Source: Marinobacterium lacunae (GTDB lineage Bacteria; Pseudomonadota; Gammaproteobacteria; Pseudomonadales; Balneatricaceae). Taken from it: a stretch of 64,000 nucleotides of DNA. The stretch lies in assembly GCF_000705555.1 (NCBI RefSeq), contig NZ_JMQN01000011.1, positions 248,001-312,000 on the forward strand, in the 5' to 3' direction. Below are positions 8,239-16,773 of the stretch, piece by piece (position 1 is the stretch's first letter; each line of letters begins with the position of its first letter). Below the pieces are notes generated by a model, which did not search any database, was not told where the DNA came from, and saw only the letters and a program-made list of their open reading frames with translations. The position numbers were made by a program, and so were the translations under genes.

Positions 8239-9681
8239 ATGACGACAGAAGCAAAAACCAGCCGCGATTTGGCAATACAATTAGCGACAAGCTCTTTGTC
8301 TTCAGGCATTTTTTTTGATTCCCTTTCAAAACGCATACAGTACCGTACAGTTAGCCAAGATCCGAATTGCAGAGCAGATATAGATCGCTATTTAGATATT
8401 GAAATCACCCCATTACTTCATACATTGGGTTTTAGGACTCGCATACTAGAAAATCCTAAACCCGGTAAGCCGCCACTATTAATCGGGGAACGAATCGAAG
8501 ATCCCGCATTACTCACTTTACTCACCTATGGTCACGGCGACGTGACTGAGGGCCAGGAAGAACTGTGGCCTGATAATCTATCCCCATGGGAACTGACGCC
8601 ACGCAACGGACGTTGGTACGGGCGCGGCACTGCCGACAATAAAGGCCAGCACAGTATTAACCTGACCGCTCTCGCAGCCGTATTGAAAGCGAGGGACGGC
8701 AAACTCGGTTATAACATCAAGATTCTGTTTGAGATGAGCGAGGAAGTGGGCTCTCCCGGTCTTGAGGAAACCTGCCGCCTGTATGCCGACGAGCTCAAAG
8801 CAGACCTGTTTCTGGCATCGGATGGCCCTCGCATTCGTCACGACCTGCCAACCATTTTTCTGGGCTCCAGGGGGGTATGCCAGTTCCGGCTGATTCTGAA
8901 TACAGGCAACGGGGTACGACACTCGGGTAACTGGGGTGGCATCATTACTAATCCTGCGATAGTGCTCAGCCATGCTCTGGCAACGCTTGTTTCCAGCAGT
9001 GGTGAGTTGCAGGCCGATTTTTTGAAAGCACCGGCGTTGCCCCAGCATGTTTCGATGCTGATACGCGACCTGCCGGTTGGAGGGGAAACGTTTGACCCCG
9101 AGCTGAATCCCAACTGGGGGCAGCCCGGCTTGACCATCGCCGAGCGCTTGTATGGCAACAATACCCTCGAGATCGTCGGTCTAAGCTCAGGACGCACCGA
9201 CAAACCCGTCGGAGCCATCCCGGAAAAAGCTGAAGCAATCTGCCAGTTGCGTTTTGTTCGGGGTACCGATTGGAAATCGGTCGAGACCAAACTGCGCGAG
9301 CACTTGGACGACCGCGGGTTCGAGGCGATCGAGATCAAATCCGAAGGTGGTTACGATGCCACTCGACTCGATCCCACACACCCCTGGGTCGGATTCGTAG
9401 AACAGTCAGCACAACGCTCCCTCGAACAGCCGATCAGTGTCCTACCTAATCTTGGCGGCACCATTCCCAACCACTGTTTTGCCGATGTATTGGGCCTGCC
9501 CACGGTATGGCTGCCGCACTCTTACCCATCCTGCGACCAACATGCACCGGGGGAACACCTGCTCGAGGAGGTCGTTTCTCAAGGGCTGAAAATTGCCACC
9601 GGGATTTTTTGGGATCTCGGCGAGCCTAGTGCACATACGCAGCTAACCCACTCAACACAGTCAGCGAGCAGTAAACCATGA
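8239..9681 (+). CDS. M20 family metallopeptidase, first gene of the kyn operon
   Basis: A 480-residue zinc-dependent amidohydrolase/peptidase of the M20 (ArgE/DapE/carnosinase) clan. Probable metal ligands are in order: H99 (YGHGDV), D133 (GRGTADNKGQ), the catalytic E168/E169 pair (MSEEVGSPG), D195 (ASDGPR) and H435 (SCDQHAPGEH). The sequence follows a known M20 subgroup of unassigned substrate. Its last codons overlap the kynA start (ATGA), so it is translationally coupled to tryptophan dioxygenase; hydrolysis of a tryptophan- or kynurenine-containing amide or dipeptide is a reasonable inference. The first ~300 bases are visibly AT-richer than the rest of the gene. Confidence 0.9.
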   Translation: MTTEAKTSRDLAIQLATSSLSSGIFFDSLSKRIQYRTVSQDPNCRADIDRYLDIEITPLLHTLGFRTRILENPKPGKPPLLIGERIEDPALLTLLTYGHGDVTEGQEELWPDNLSPWELTPRNGRWYGRGTADNKGQHSINLTALAAVLKARDGKLGYNIKILFEMSEEVGSPGLEETCRLYADELKADLFLASDGPRIRHDLPTIFLGSRGVCQFRLILNTGNGVRHSGNWGGIITNPAIVLSHALATLVSSSGELQADFLKAPALPQHVSMLIRDLPVGGETFDPELNPNWGQPGLTIAERLYGNNTLEIVGLSSGRTDKPVGAIPEKAEAICQLRFVRGTDWKSVETKLREHLDDRGFEAIEIKSEGGYDATRLDPTHPWVGFVEQSAQRSLEQPISVLPNLGGTIPNHCFADVLGLPTVWLPHSYPSCDQHAPGEHLLEEVVSQGLKIATGIFWDLGEPSAHTQLTHSTQSASSKP

Positions 9682-10541
9682 CGAATTGCCCATACAGTTC
9701 AACGAATATCAAAGCGGCTCAGGTCGATCTCGACAACGAGAATGTGCATTGGGACCAGGAGATGAGCTATGGCCAGTACCTAACACTTGACCCATTGCTG
9801 GAGTGCCAAAATCCGGTCTCCGGTGAGCACGATGAGATGCTCTTCATCGTGATCCATCAGGCATCTGAGTTGTGGATGAAGCTTTGCCTGCATGAGGCCT
9901 ATGGTGCTGCCAAGCATATTCAGCAGGACAATCTGCGCCCGGCGTTCAAAATGCTGAGCCGCGTCGCTCGCATTCAGGAACAGCTGATTCAAGCCTGGGA
10001 AGTGTTGGTCACCATGACGCCATCGGACTACGCTAGCTTCCGCGATAAATTGGGACAAAGCTCCGGCTTTCAGTCATACCAATATCGTGAGCTTGAGTTT
10101 CTGCTTGGCAATAAGAACGCCAAAATGATCGAGGCACACAGAGCACACCCGCATCACTACAACCATCTGCAAACGGTTTTGAATGCACCCAGCCTCTATG
10201 ACCTCACCCTGCAGTTACTGAGTAAGCGTGGCTTCTCGATTCCCGATAGTCATCTGCAGCGCGACTGGGCTCAGCCATACAGCGCCAGCCCAGAGATCGA
10301 AAAAGCCTGGTCGGCGATCTACCGCAATACGGGTGATTACTGGGATCTGTATGAGCTCGCTGAAAAGCTGGTTGATATGGAGTTCAATTTCCAGCGCTGG
10401 CGATTCAGCCACATGAAAACCGTTGAGCGCATCATCGGCTACCGTCAGGGTACAGGCGGCACTGCGGGCGTCAACTACCTGGTCAAAGCCCTAGACCTTC
10501 AATTCTTCCCCGAGCTTTGGTCGGTGAGAACCTCCATCTGA
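9678..10541 (+). CDS. kynA: Tryptophan 2,3-dioxygenase
   Basis: Heme dioxygenase opening the indole ring of L-tryptophan to N-formylkynurenine, first step of the kynurenine pathway. The 287-residue length fits bacterial enzymes. Family marks are MSYGQYLTLDPLL, EMLFIVIHQASELWMKL with its conserved His near residue 60, the HPHHYNHLQ segment, and RWRFSHMKTVERIIG followed by GTGGTAGVNYL near the C-terminus; the His of FSHMKTVERI is the expected heme ligand. Its ATG overlaps the TGA of the M20 gene. kynB follows after 10 bases. Confidence 0.97.
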   Translation: MTNCPYSSTNIKAAQVDLDNENVHWDQEMSYGQYLTLDPLLECQNPVSGEHDEMLFIVIHQASELWMKLCLHEAYGAAKHIQQDNLRPAFKMLSRVARIQEQLIQAWEVLVTMTPSDYASFRDKLGQSSGFQSYQYRELEFLLGNKNAKMIEAHRAHPHHYNHLQTVLNAPSLYDLTLQLLSKRGFSIPDSHLQRDWAQPYSASPEIEKAWSAIYRNTGDYWDLYELAEKLVDMEFNFQRWRFSHMKTVERIIGYRQGTGGTAGVNYLVKALDLQFFPELWSVRTSI

Positions 10542-10551
10542 GGGTCCATGC

Positions 10552-11178
10552 ATGAGTAAAATCTGGGATATTTCTCAACTACTGCGCCCCGGCCTGCCGG
10601 TCTGGCCAGGCGATAGCACGTTCGAGACCAACGCCAAGTGGGTACTGGACAGCGACTGCCCGGTGAATGTCGGCCAGTTCCAGCTTTCGACCCATTCGGG
10701 CACCCACGCCGATGCACCCCTTCACTACGACCCAATGGGTCTAGCAATAGCGGACGTCGATCTCGATATCTATATCGGACCTTGTGTGCTCATTGATGCG
10801 ATCTGTGCAAAAGGTCAGGTAGAGCCTGAGGACATTGCCGATCAGTTGCCCAACCGGGTGGAGCGAGTTCTGCTGCGAACCTATGCAGCCTTTCCTCACG
10901 ATCATTGGGTCGAGAAATTCACGTCTGTAGCCCCGGCTACAATCGATCTGATCGCCTCCCGCGGTGCCAGACTGATCGGTATCGACAGTCCATCGCTAGA
11001 TCCACAAACCTCAAAAACTTTGGATGCGCACCATGCGGCTCATCGTTGCAGCCTAGCCATCCTCGAAGGATTGGTGCTCGATGGAGTCCCCCCAGGCAAC
11101 TACGAACTGATTGCACCGCCGCTGAAACTGAAACAGCTTGACGCTTCGCCCGTGCGCGCCCTGCTCAGGAGTATCTGA
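10552..11178 (+). CDS. kynB: Kynurenine formamidase
   Basis: Metal-dependent arylformamidase that hydrolyses N-formyl-L-kynurenine to kynurenine and formate, second step of the pathway. The 208-residue protein opens with WDISQLLRPGLPVWPGDS and has the cyclase-family metal motif HSGTHADAPLHY near residues 47-58. A second conserved stretch, LIGIDSPSLDPQTSKTLDAH, is near residues 141-160. It lies between kynA and kynU, two bases before the next start, in the operon order expected for the pathway. Confidence 0.97.
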   Translation: MSKIWDISQLLRPGLPVWPGDSTFETNAKWVLDSDCPVNVGQFQLSTHSGTHADAPLHYDPMGLAIADVDLDIYIGPCVLIDAICAKGQVEPEDIADQLPNRVERVLLRTYAAFPHDHWVEKFTSVAPATIDLIASRGARLIGIDSPSLDPQTSKTLDAHHAAHRCSLAILEGLVLDGVPPGNYELIAPPLKLKQLDASPVRALLRSI

Positions 11179-11180
11179 AA

Positions 11181-12422
11181 ATGACATTGCTTAACAAAGA
11201 CCATTTTATAGAACTGGATCGCCAAGATCCGCTTGCGCAGTTTCGAGAGGAATTCGAGCTGCCCGAAGAGCATATCTACCTCAATGGCAATTCGCTGGGT
11301 GTAATGCCCAAAGCCAGCAAGGAAAAAGCCAGGAAAGTGGTTGAGCAGGAGTGGGGGCAGGGGCTGATACGCAGCTGGAACACCGCCGACTGGATTCACC
11401 TGCCACGCCGTGTAGGCGACAAGATCGCCGGCATCGTCGGCGCTGCGCCAGGGGAGGTGATCGTCGCGGATTCCACCTCTGTCAATCTGTTCAAGCTTGC
11501 CGCGGCGGCCCTCAGACTGCGTCCAAATCGCCACAAGATTCTGTCCGAGCCTGGCAACTTTCCGACAGACCTCTATATTCTCCAGGGTCTAGAGCGATTC
11601 ATGGACGGCAAGGTACATCTGCATACCCAGCCCCGTCAGGAAATTCTCGATGCAATCGATGACGACACTGCTCTTGTCGTACTGACCCATGTTCACTACA
11701 AGAGTGGTGCCATGTTCAACATGGCTGAGATTACCCGCAAAGCCCACGAAAAGGGCGCGCTGATACTTTGGGATCTGAGTCATAGCACGGGGGCGGTGCC
11801 GGTGGCACTGAACAACGTCGAGGCTGACTTTGCTATCGGCTGTGGCTACAAGTACCTCAATGGCGGCCCTGGTGCGCCCGGCTTCCTATTTGTTGCGCAG
11901 CGGCACCAGGCCGAGTTGGAGCAGCCGCTCTCCGGTTGGTTCGGCCACGCCAACGCCTTTGCCATGAGCGATACCTATGAACCGGCGCCCGGTATCGAGC
12001 GTACCCTGTGCGGAACTACACCTGTTGTCGGTGCTAGCCTGCTGGAGGTGGGTGTCGATATCATGGCCGCTGCGGATATGGGGCGTATTCGTGAGAAGTC
12101 TTTGAAGATGAGCGAACTGTTCATCGCCCTGGTTGAACAGCGCCTGGCTGACCACGGTTTTGGTCTGGCCACATCAAAACGTCCCGCAGAGCGCGGCAGC
12201 CAAGTATCGCTGACACATGAGCATGGCTTCGCCATCATGCAGGCACTGATCAAGCGCAATATCGTCGGCGACTTCAGGGCTCCCGACATCATGCGATTCG
12301 GATTTACCCCGCTGTACGTTCGCTACATCGATATCTGGAACTGTATTGATGCTCTGGCTCAGATCATGGAGATCGCAGAGTGGGACCGTCCTGAGTTCAA
12401 GAAGATCACAGCGGTGACCTGA
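11181..12422 (+). CDS. kynU: Kynureninase
   Basis: PLP-dependent hydrolase converting L-kynurenine to anthranilate and alanine. The 413-residue sequence shows the opening IYLNGNSLGVMPK, the conserved ADSTSVNLFKL, the aspartate of LWDLSHSTGAVPV, and the PLP lysine near residue 224 in GCGYKYLNGGPGAPGF. It is the last gene of the M20-kynA-kynB-kynU operon. The operon therefore ends at anthranilate plus alanine; no anthranilate-degrading genes are seen in the window. Confidence 0.97.
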   Translation: MTLLNKDHFIELDRQDPLAQFREEFELPEEHIYLNGNSLGVMPKASKEKARKVVEQEWGQGLIRSWNTADWIHLPRRVGDKIAGIVGAAPGEVIVADSTSVNLFKLAAAALRLRPNRHKILSEPGNFPTDLYILQGLERFMDGKVHLHTQPRQEILDAIDDDTALVVLTHVHYKSGAMFNMAEITRKAHEKGALILWDLSHSTGAVPVALNNVEADFAIGCGYKYLNGGPGAPGFLFVAQRHQAELEQPLSGWFGHANAFAMSDTYEPAPGIERTLCGTTPVVGASLLEVGVDIMAAADMGRIREKSLKMSELFIALVEQRLADHGFGLATSKRPAERGSQVSLTHEHGFAIMQALIKRNIVGDFRAPDIMRFGFTPLYVRYIDIWNCIDALAQIMEIAEWDRPEFKKITAVT

Positions 12423-12523
12423 GCGCGACTCGGCATTACCAAGGCAGCTCTGCTTTGGCGGCGGCTTTTACAGTCGCCGCACTGTTTCCCTGAGCGTCTA
12501 TATTTAATTGGCAACATAAGCGC

Positions 12524-13321
12524 ATGACGATGACACCATTTGTAACTTTCGCAGCCCTTGGGTTGTTATCCGGTCTTCTGTCCGGCTTGTTTGGCATTGG
12601 CGGCGGTCTGGTTATCGTCCCGGTACTCATATACACCTTTACCCTTCAGGGTCTGCCGCCCGATATTTTGACCCATCTGGCAGTCGGTACATCACTGGCG
12701 ACCATCGTGTTCACGTCTATTAATTCGGTTCTGGCCCATCACCGTCATGGTGCTGTCAGGTGGAAACTGGTGACGTGGATGACGCTAGGTATCATCGCCG
12801 GCAGCGCCGCCGGGGCTGTAACAGCATCCATGATAACCGGACCGTTGCTGCAGAAAATAATCGGCATCTTCGCTATACTGATGGCCTGCCAAATGGCATT
12901 TGAACTCAAGCCCCGCAGCACAGACCAGACGCAGAGCCCAAACCGATATTCCCTCTCGTTAGCGGGTGGCGTGATCGGATGGGCATCGGCGATCTTCGGT
13001 ATCGGCGGCGGCTCACTCACCGTCCCTTACCTTCATTGGAAAGGTATCAGCATGAAAGAAGCCGTGGCGACCTCGGCCGCGGCGGGCTTACCGATCTCAA
13101 TATCAGCCTCGGCCTCATTCATCTGGGTCGGCCTGGGCGATGCGAGCCTTCCGCAATGGAGTATCGGTTTTGTCTATATTCCTGCGCTCATTGGGATAGT
13201 CTGCACCAGCATGCTATCGGCCCGAGCGGGCGCTAGGCTGGCTCATAAACTTGATCCAAGGCTGCTTAAACGACTATTCGCGTTACTGCTATTAACGGTA
13301 GGCCTGAATTTTCTTCTGTAG
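12524..13321 (+). CDS. Sulfite exporter TauE/SafE family protein
   Basis: A 265-residue membrane protein with about eight hydrophobic helices in two homologous halves. Each half carries the family's glycine motif: LFGIGGGLVIVPVL near residues 23-36 and IFGIGGGSLTVPYL near 157-170. Members of this family export sulfite, sulfoacetate or other small anions, or are uncharacterised. It begins about 100 bases after kynU; with no clear terminator between them it could belong to the same transcript, but a shared role (for example anthranilate export) is speculation. Confidence 0.9.
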   Translation: MTMTPFVTFAALGLLSGLLSGLFGIGGGLVIVPVLIYTFTLQGLPPDILTHLAVGTSLATIVFTSINSVLAHHRHGAVRWKLVTWMTLGIIAGSAAGAVTASMITGPLLQKIIGIFAILMACQMAFELKPRSTDQTQSPNRYSLSLAGGVIGWASAIFGIGGGSLTVPYLHWKGISMKEAVATSAAAGLPISISASASFIWVGLGDASLPQWSIGFVYIPALIGIVCTSMLSARAGARLAHKLDPRLLKRLFALLLLTVGLNFLL

Positions 13322-13443
13322 CAAGCCACAATATGGAAAGCCGAAATGACACGCATCGGCGATGGGCTGAGGCTTTCCGACACATCATTTCAATCTCGCG
13401 TTATACTTCTGACCATCAAAAGCCTTCACGCCGATTTGACCTG

Positions 13444-14355
13444 ATGGATCTGTCACGCATCAACCTGAACCTGCTCTGCGTATTGCATCAACTGCTGGAG
13501 AAACGCAGTGTCAGCGCAGCCGCGCAGGCGCTCAGTTTGACGCAGCCTGCGCTCAGCCGCAGCCTTGCCCAACTGCGTGAACAGTTTGACGACCCATTGC
13601 TGGTCCGCGTCGGTAACCAGATGCATCTGACACCAAGAGCAGAGGAGTTGCAGCGCCAACTCCCGCCGGTTCTGCAGAACCTGGAGGCGTTCTTCACCCC
13701 CGGTCACTTTAATGCTGAGCAGTTCAACGGTCGATTCAACATCGCCATTACCGACTACATCGCCGAACATATACTGCCACCTATTGTCGGTAACCTGAGC
13801 GAAGAGGTGCCGGGCCTGCGCCTGCACTTCCGCCTTTGGGAGCCGGGCATGCTGGCCGACCTTCGCGAAGGCCGACTCGACATGGCTGCCTGCGTGCTTG
13901 ATGAGGCTCCCGACGATATTCATGGTCGGGAAGCGGGTCAGGATCATTATGTGTGCCTGATGCGTCGCGACCACCCCCTCGCCTCAGCCACACTGGATAC
14001 CCAGGCCTACATTGATTCAGGCCATATCAGCATCAGCGGCGGCGGTGACAAGAACAGGGCGGTGGATGATGCCCTGCACCTGCAAGGCCTGCACCGCTCC
14101 ATACGCGTCAGCGTACCGTTCATTCAAGCGGCACTGGCCTTTACCGCGCGTAGCGACCTGCTGCTGACACTGCCTGCTCACATGGCCAACTCGCTGGCCT
14201 CCCGATTTGACCTCGAACCCCGCCCCCTGCCCTTTAAGGTCGAACCGCTTCGCTACTATCTGCTGTGGCACCGCCGCCAGCAGCACGACCCAGCCCACCG
14301 TTTTTTACGGCAGCGGCTTTTCGATGCGGTATACGACTCCCCCTTCTCCCACTGA
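13444..14355 (+). CDS. LysR family transcriptional regulator
   Basis: A 303-residue LysR regulator. The helix-turn-helix is seen as LNLLCVLHQLLEKRSVSAAA then LTQPALSRSLAQLREQF, followed by the effector-binding domain. I start it at the ATG at 13444 (MDLSRINLN), the usual N-terminus for this NodD-like subgroup; an in-frame ATG at 13333 adds 37 residues without family similarity. It follows the TauE/SafE gene on the same strand and precedes a LysE-type exporter, which is its most likely local target. Effector unknown. Confidence 0.9.
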   Translation: MDLSRINLNLLCVLHQLLEKRSVSAAAQALSLTQPALSRSLAQLREQFDDPLLVRVGNQMHLTPRAEELQRQLPPVLQNLEAFFTPGHFNAEQFNGRFNIAITDYIAEHILPPIVGNLSEEVPGLRLHFRLWEPGMLADLREGRLDMAACVLDEAPDDIHGREAGQDHYVCLMRRDHPLASATLDTQAYIDSGHISISGGGDKNRAVDDALHLQGLHRSIRVSVPFIQAALAFTARSDLLLTLPAHMANSLASRFDLEPRPLPFKVEPLRYYLLWHRRQQHDPAHRFLRQRLFDAVYDSPFSH

Positions 14356-14479
14356 CTTACGTCATAACAAAAACTGATAACCCATATTAGTACAGACGAT
14401 TAGCCAGCCGCTAAGGGCGTACATAGACTATCAGCCATCACATATTTTTATTTACCGATCAGACAAGTGAGGCTAACAG

Positions 14480-15079
14480 ATGCTGGAGTGGTTGCTGTTT
14501 CTGGGCATTACGGTAGGGGGCGCCATGGTACCCGGTGCAAATCTGGCGATCGTCCTTCGAAACACCCTCAACGGTTCACGCCGGGATGGCATTCTGACCG
14601 TTTTAGGCCTTGCCTGCGCACTTTTCATACACGGCACGCTGTCATTGCTGGGCATCACCGCGTTGATACAACAGCACCCTTCGCTGTTTGAGATCATGCG
14701 CTGGTTCGGTGCCGCCTACCTGCTACTGATCGGGATGCATCAACTGTTCAAGCGGGGCGCGCCTTCACCTCAAAAAGCGACCTTTACCCCGGGACCTGCC
14801 CCGTTCCTCAGTGGCTTGTTGATCAGTCTGTTCAACCCGAAGGTACTGATCTACTTCATCGCGATCTTCACCCAGGTGATCAAACCCGAGCAGAGTCTGG
14901 CCGAACAACTGCTCTACGTGGCGACCCCGGCGTTAGCGGAGGTGACCTGGTTCACACTGGTACTGACACTGTTAAGCCGTCCCGGTGTGCAGCGTCGTCT
15001 GACCGGCATCCGTACTGCACTGGAGCGTTGCGTCGGCGGCGCCATGGTGGCACTGGGCGTCAAGCTGGGTCTCGGCTGA
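14480..15079 (+). CDS. LysE family translocator
   Basis: A 199-residue membrane protein with about six hydrophobic helices. It has the LysE/RhtB family start (MVPGANLAIVLRNTL near residues 15-29) and the conserved internal FLSGLLISLFNPKVLIYFIA near 110-129. Family members export amino acids such as homoserine, threonine or leucine. A GTGAGG lies upstream of the start at 14480. It lies between two LysR genes: one upstream on the same strand and one convergent downstream (stop codons seven bases apart). Substrate not readable from sequence. Confidence 0.9.
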   Translation: MLEWLLFLGITVGGAMVPGANLAIVLRNTLNGSRRDGILTVLGLACALFIHGTLSLLGITALIQQHPSLFEIMRWFGAAYLLLIGMHQLFKRGAPSPQKATFTPGPAPFLSGLLISLFNPKVLIYFIAIFTQVIKPEQSLAEQLLYVATPALAEVTWFTLVLTLLSRPGVQRRLTGIRTALERCVGGAMVALGVKLGLG

Positions 15080-15086
15080 GCGCCCA

Positions 15087-16010
15087 TCAGCCCGGGTGAG
15101 TCAGCCGAGGGTGTGCCTCAAAGGGTTCAAGCTGACGCGCGGCCTCGGACACCAATTCATCGGTCAATTGTCTCACCAGCGTCGAGCCGAGGTTCCACAC
15201 ATGCCAGTAAAGCGGTACCGCCAGATAGCGGCCGGGCGTCATCTCTTCAAGCACCCCGCTTGCCATCAGCGCCGCCCCTTGCTGCTCCGGCACCATACCG
15301 CAGGCGAGTCCGCGTACGATCAGGTCGCAAAACGCGGTTGATGAAGGTATGCGGTGACGCGGGTACTCATGAGGCCCAATGCCGAAAAACTGTTGCAGAT
15401 AACGGTTCTGCAGCTGATCTTTGTGACTGAACTCCGCCACCGGCGCGCACCGGAAGGCCTCCGCCGTCACCCCATCGGGGAAATAGTGTTTCAGATAGTC
15501 ACGACTGGCCAAACAGCGATAGGGGATCACCCCCAGCGGCACGCAGATACAGCCCGGCATCGCCTTTGGGCTTGACGTGACACAGCCGATCACCTCCCCA
15601 TCTTTCAGCAGCTGCTGCGTTGCATCCTGATCGTCCACCTTGAGATCCATCAGCAGGCGTTCACGCTGCACAAGTGCAGACAAGGCATCGGGAAACCAGG
15701 TCTCCAGACTGTCAGCATTGATACCGATGGCCACTTTGGTGAAACCACGCTCATCCTGTTGCGACAACCCTGCCATCAACTCCTGTTCAAGCAAGCTGAT
15801 CTGGCGAAAGTGCTTGAGCACCTGCTGACCGGCCTCGGTTGCATGTATCGGCACGGTGCGGACCACCAGTGTTTGCCCAAGGCGCTCTTCGAGCTGTTTG
15901 ATACGTTGGGATACCGCCGACTGCGTCACATGCAGCCGCGATGCGGCACGGTCGAAACTCCCCTCTTCAACGACCGCACTTAGGGCCGCCAGTTGTCGCA
16001 TATCGAGCAT
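15087..16010 (-). CDS. LysR family regulator, ArgP/LysG-like
   Basis: A 307-residue LysR protein resembling ArgP (IciA/LysG), the lysine/arginine-responsive activator of the exporter ArgO. The N-terminus aligns well: QLAALSAVVEEGSFDRAASR then VTQSAVSQRIKQLEERLG. It is divergent from an ArgO-type exporter at 16139, the arrangement seen in E. coli relatives and in Corynebacterium lysG-lysE. No ribosome-binding site is visible before the ATG at 16010, and the region upstream is AT-rich. The basic amino acid effector is inferred from similarity and context. Confidence 0.88.
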   Translation of the reverse strand: MLDMRQLAALSAVVEEGSFDRAASRLHVTQSAVSQRIKQLEERLGQTLVVRTVPIHATEAGQQVLKHFRQISLLEQELMAGLSQQDERGFTKVAIGINADSLETWFPDALSALVQRERLLMDLKVDDQDATQQLLKDGEVIGCVTSSPKAMPGCICVPLGVIPYRCLASRDYLKHYFPDGVTAEAFRCAPVAEFSHKDQLQNRYLQQFFGIGPHEYPRHRIPSSTAFCDLIVRGLACGMVPEQQGAALMASGVLEEMTPGRYLAVPLYWHVWNLGSTLVRQLTDELVSEAARQLEPFEAHPRLTHPG

Positions 16011-16060
16011 AATAAGTTTTACTAATTAGATATTAAAAACATTAGTTTTACTTACAATCT
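16011..16060. promoter_or_regulatory. AT-rich divergent control region of the argP-like/argO pair
   Basis: AGTTTTACT occurs twice as a direct repeat (16015-16023 and 16044-16052, 29 bases apart). An inverted pair ACTAAT/ATTAGT (16021-16026, 16041-16046) overlaps them. Repeats placed between a LysR gene and its divergent target are likely regulator contacts; this is inference from position. Confidence 0.45.
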
Positions 16061-16138
16061 CATTCACCGCAATATCGCGTCTGTCTTCAACACGGCCTGT
16101 GTTCGGCACAGGCGTTTAACTTCGCTCGGGAGTGCGTG

Positions 16139-16765
16139 ATGTTTCCGGTATTGACGCTCGAATGGCTTGCATGGGGCAAGGGGCTGGCAACTTCGGCGGG
16201 GCTGATTATGGCCATAGGCGCGCAAAACGCCTTTCTGCTGACCCAGAGTCTACGGCGGCAGTTCCATTGGCCGATCGCCCTGCTTTGCATCCTGTTCGAC
16301 AGCATATTGATCACGCTGGGCGTGGCAGGACTGGGCGTATTGATCAGTCAGTCAGACCTGCTAATGACACTGTCGCGCTGGGGAGGCGGTCTGTTTCTGC
16401 TCTGGTTCGGTCTGGGCGCTGCCCGCCGCGCCTTTGGTCAAAACAGCCTGCAAAGCGGCGATACGCATGCCGCCACGCTGCGCAAAGCGCTGCTGACCAC
16501 AGCGGCCGTCACACTGCTCAATCCTCATGCCTATATTGATACGGTGGTGCTAATTGGCAGTATTGGCGGGCAATACGAGCCGGATCTGCGCGTCTGGTTT
16601 GCGGTTGGTGCGATCAGCTTCTCGGCTATCTGGTTTACCGCCCTATGCGTCGGTGCCCGCTGGCTTGAACCGCTGTTTCGCAACCCGCTGTCCTGGCGCA
16701 TTCTCGATGGCATGATCTGCGCCATGATGTGGACGATTGCAGTGACGTTGTTGATCTCCGGCTGA
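16139..16765 (+). CDS. argO: LysE/ArgO family basic amino acid exporter
   Basis: A 208-residue inner-membrane exporter with about six helices. Hallmarks are AIGAQNAFLLTQSLRR near residues 25-40, the SILITLGVAGLG segment in helix 2, and the conserved TLLNPHAYIDTVVLIG near 123-138. ArgO/LysE proteins export arginine or lysine. I use the ATG at 16139; the codon just before it is an in-frame GTG. Divergence from the ArgP-like regulator supports the assignment. The gene is convergent with the DUF3108 gene, the two stop codons lying eight bases apart. Confidence 0.92.
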   Translation: MFPVLTLEWLAWGKGLATSAGLIMAIGAQNAFLLTQSLRRQFHWPIALLCILFDSILITLGVAGLGVLISQSDLLMTLSRWGGGLFLLWFGLGAARRAFGQNSLQSGDTHAATLRKALLTTAAVTLLNPHAYIDTVVLIGSIGGQYEPDLRVWFAVGAISFSAIWFTALCVGARWLEPLFRNPLSWRILDGMICAMMWTIAVTLLISG

Positions 16766-16773
16766 GGCACGCC

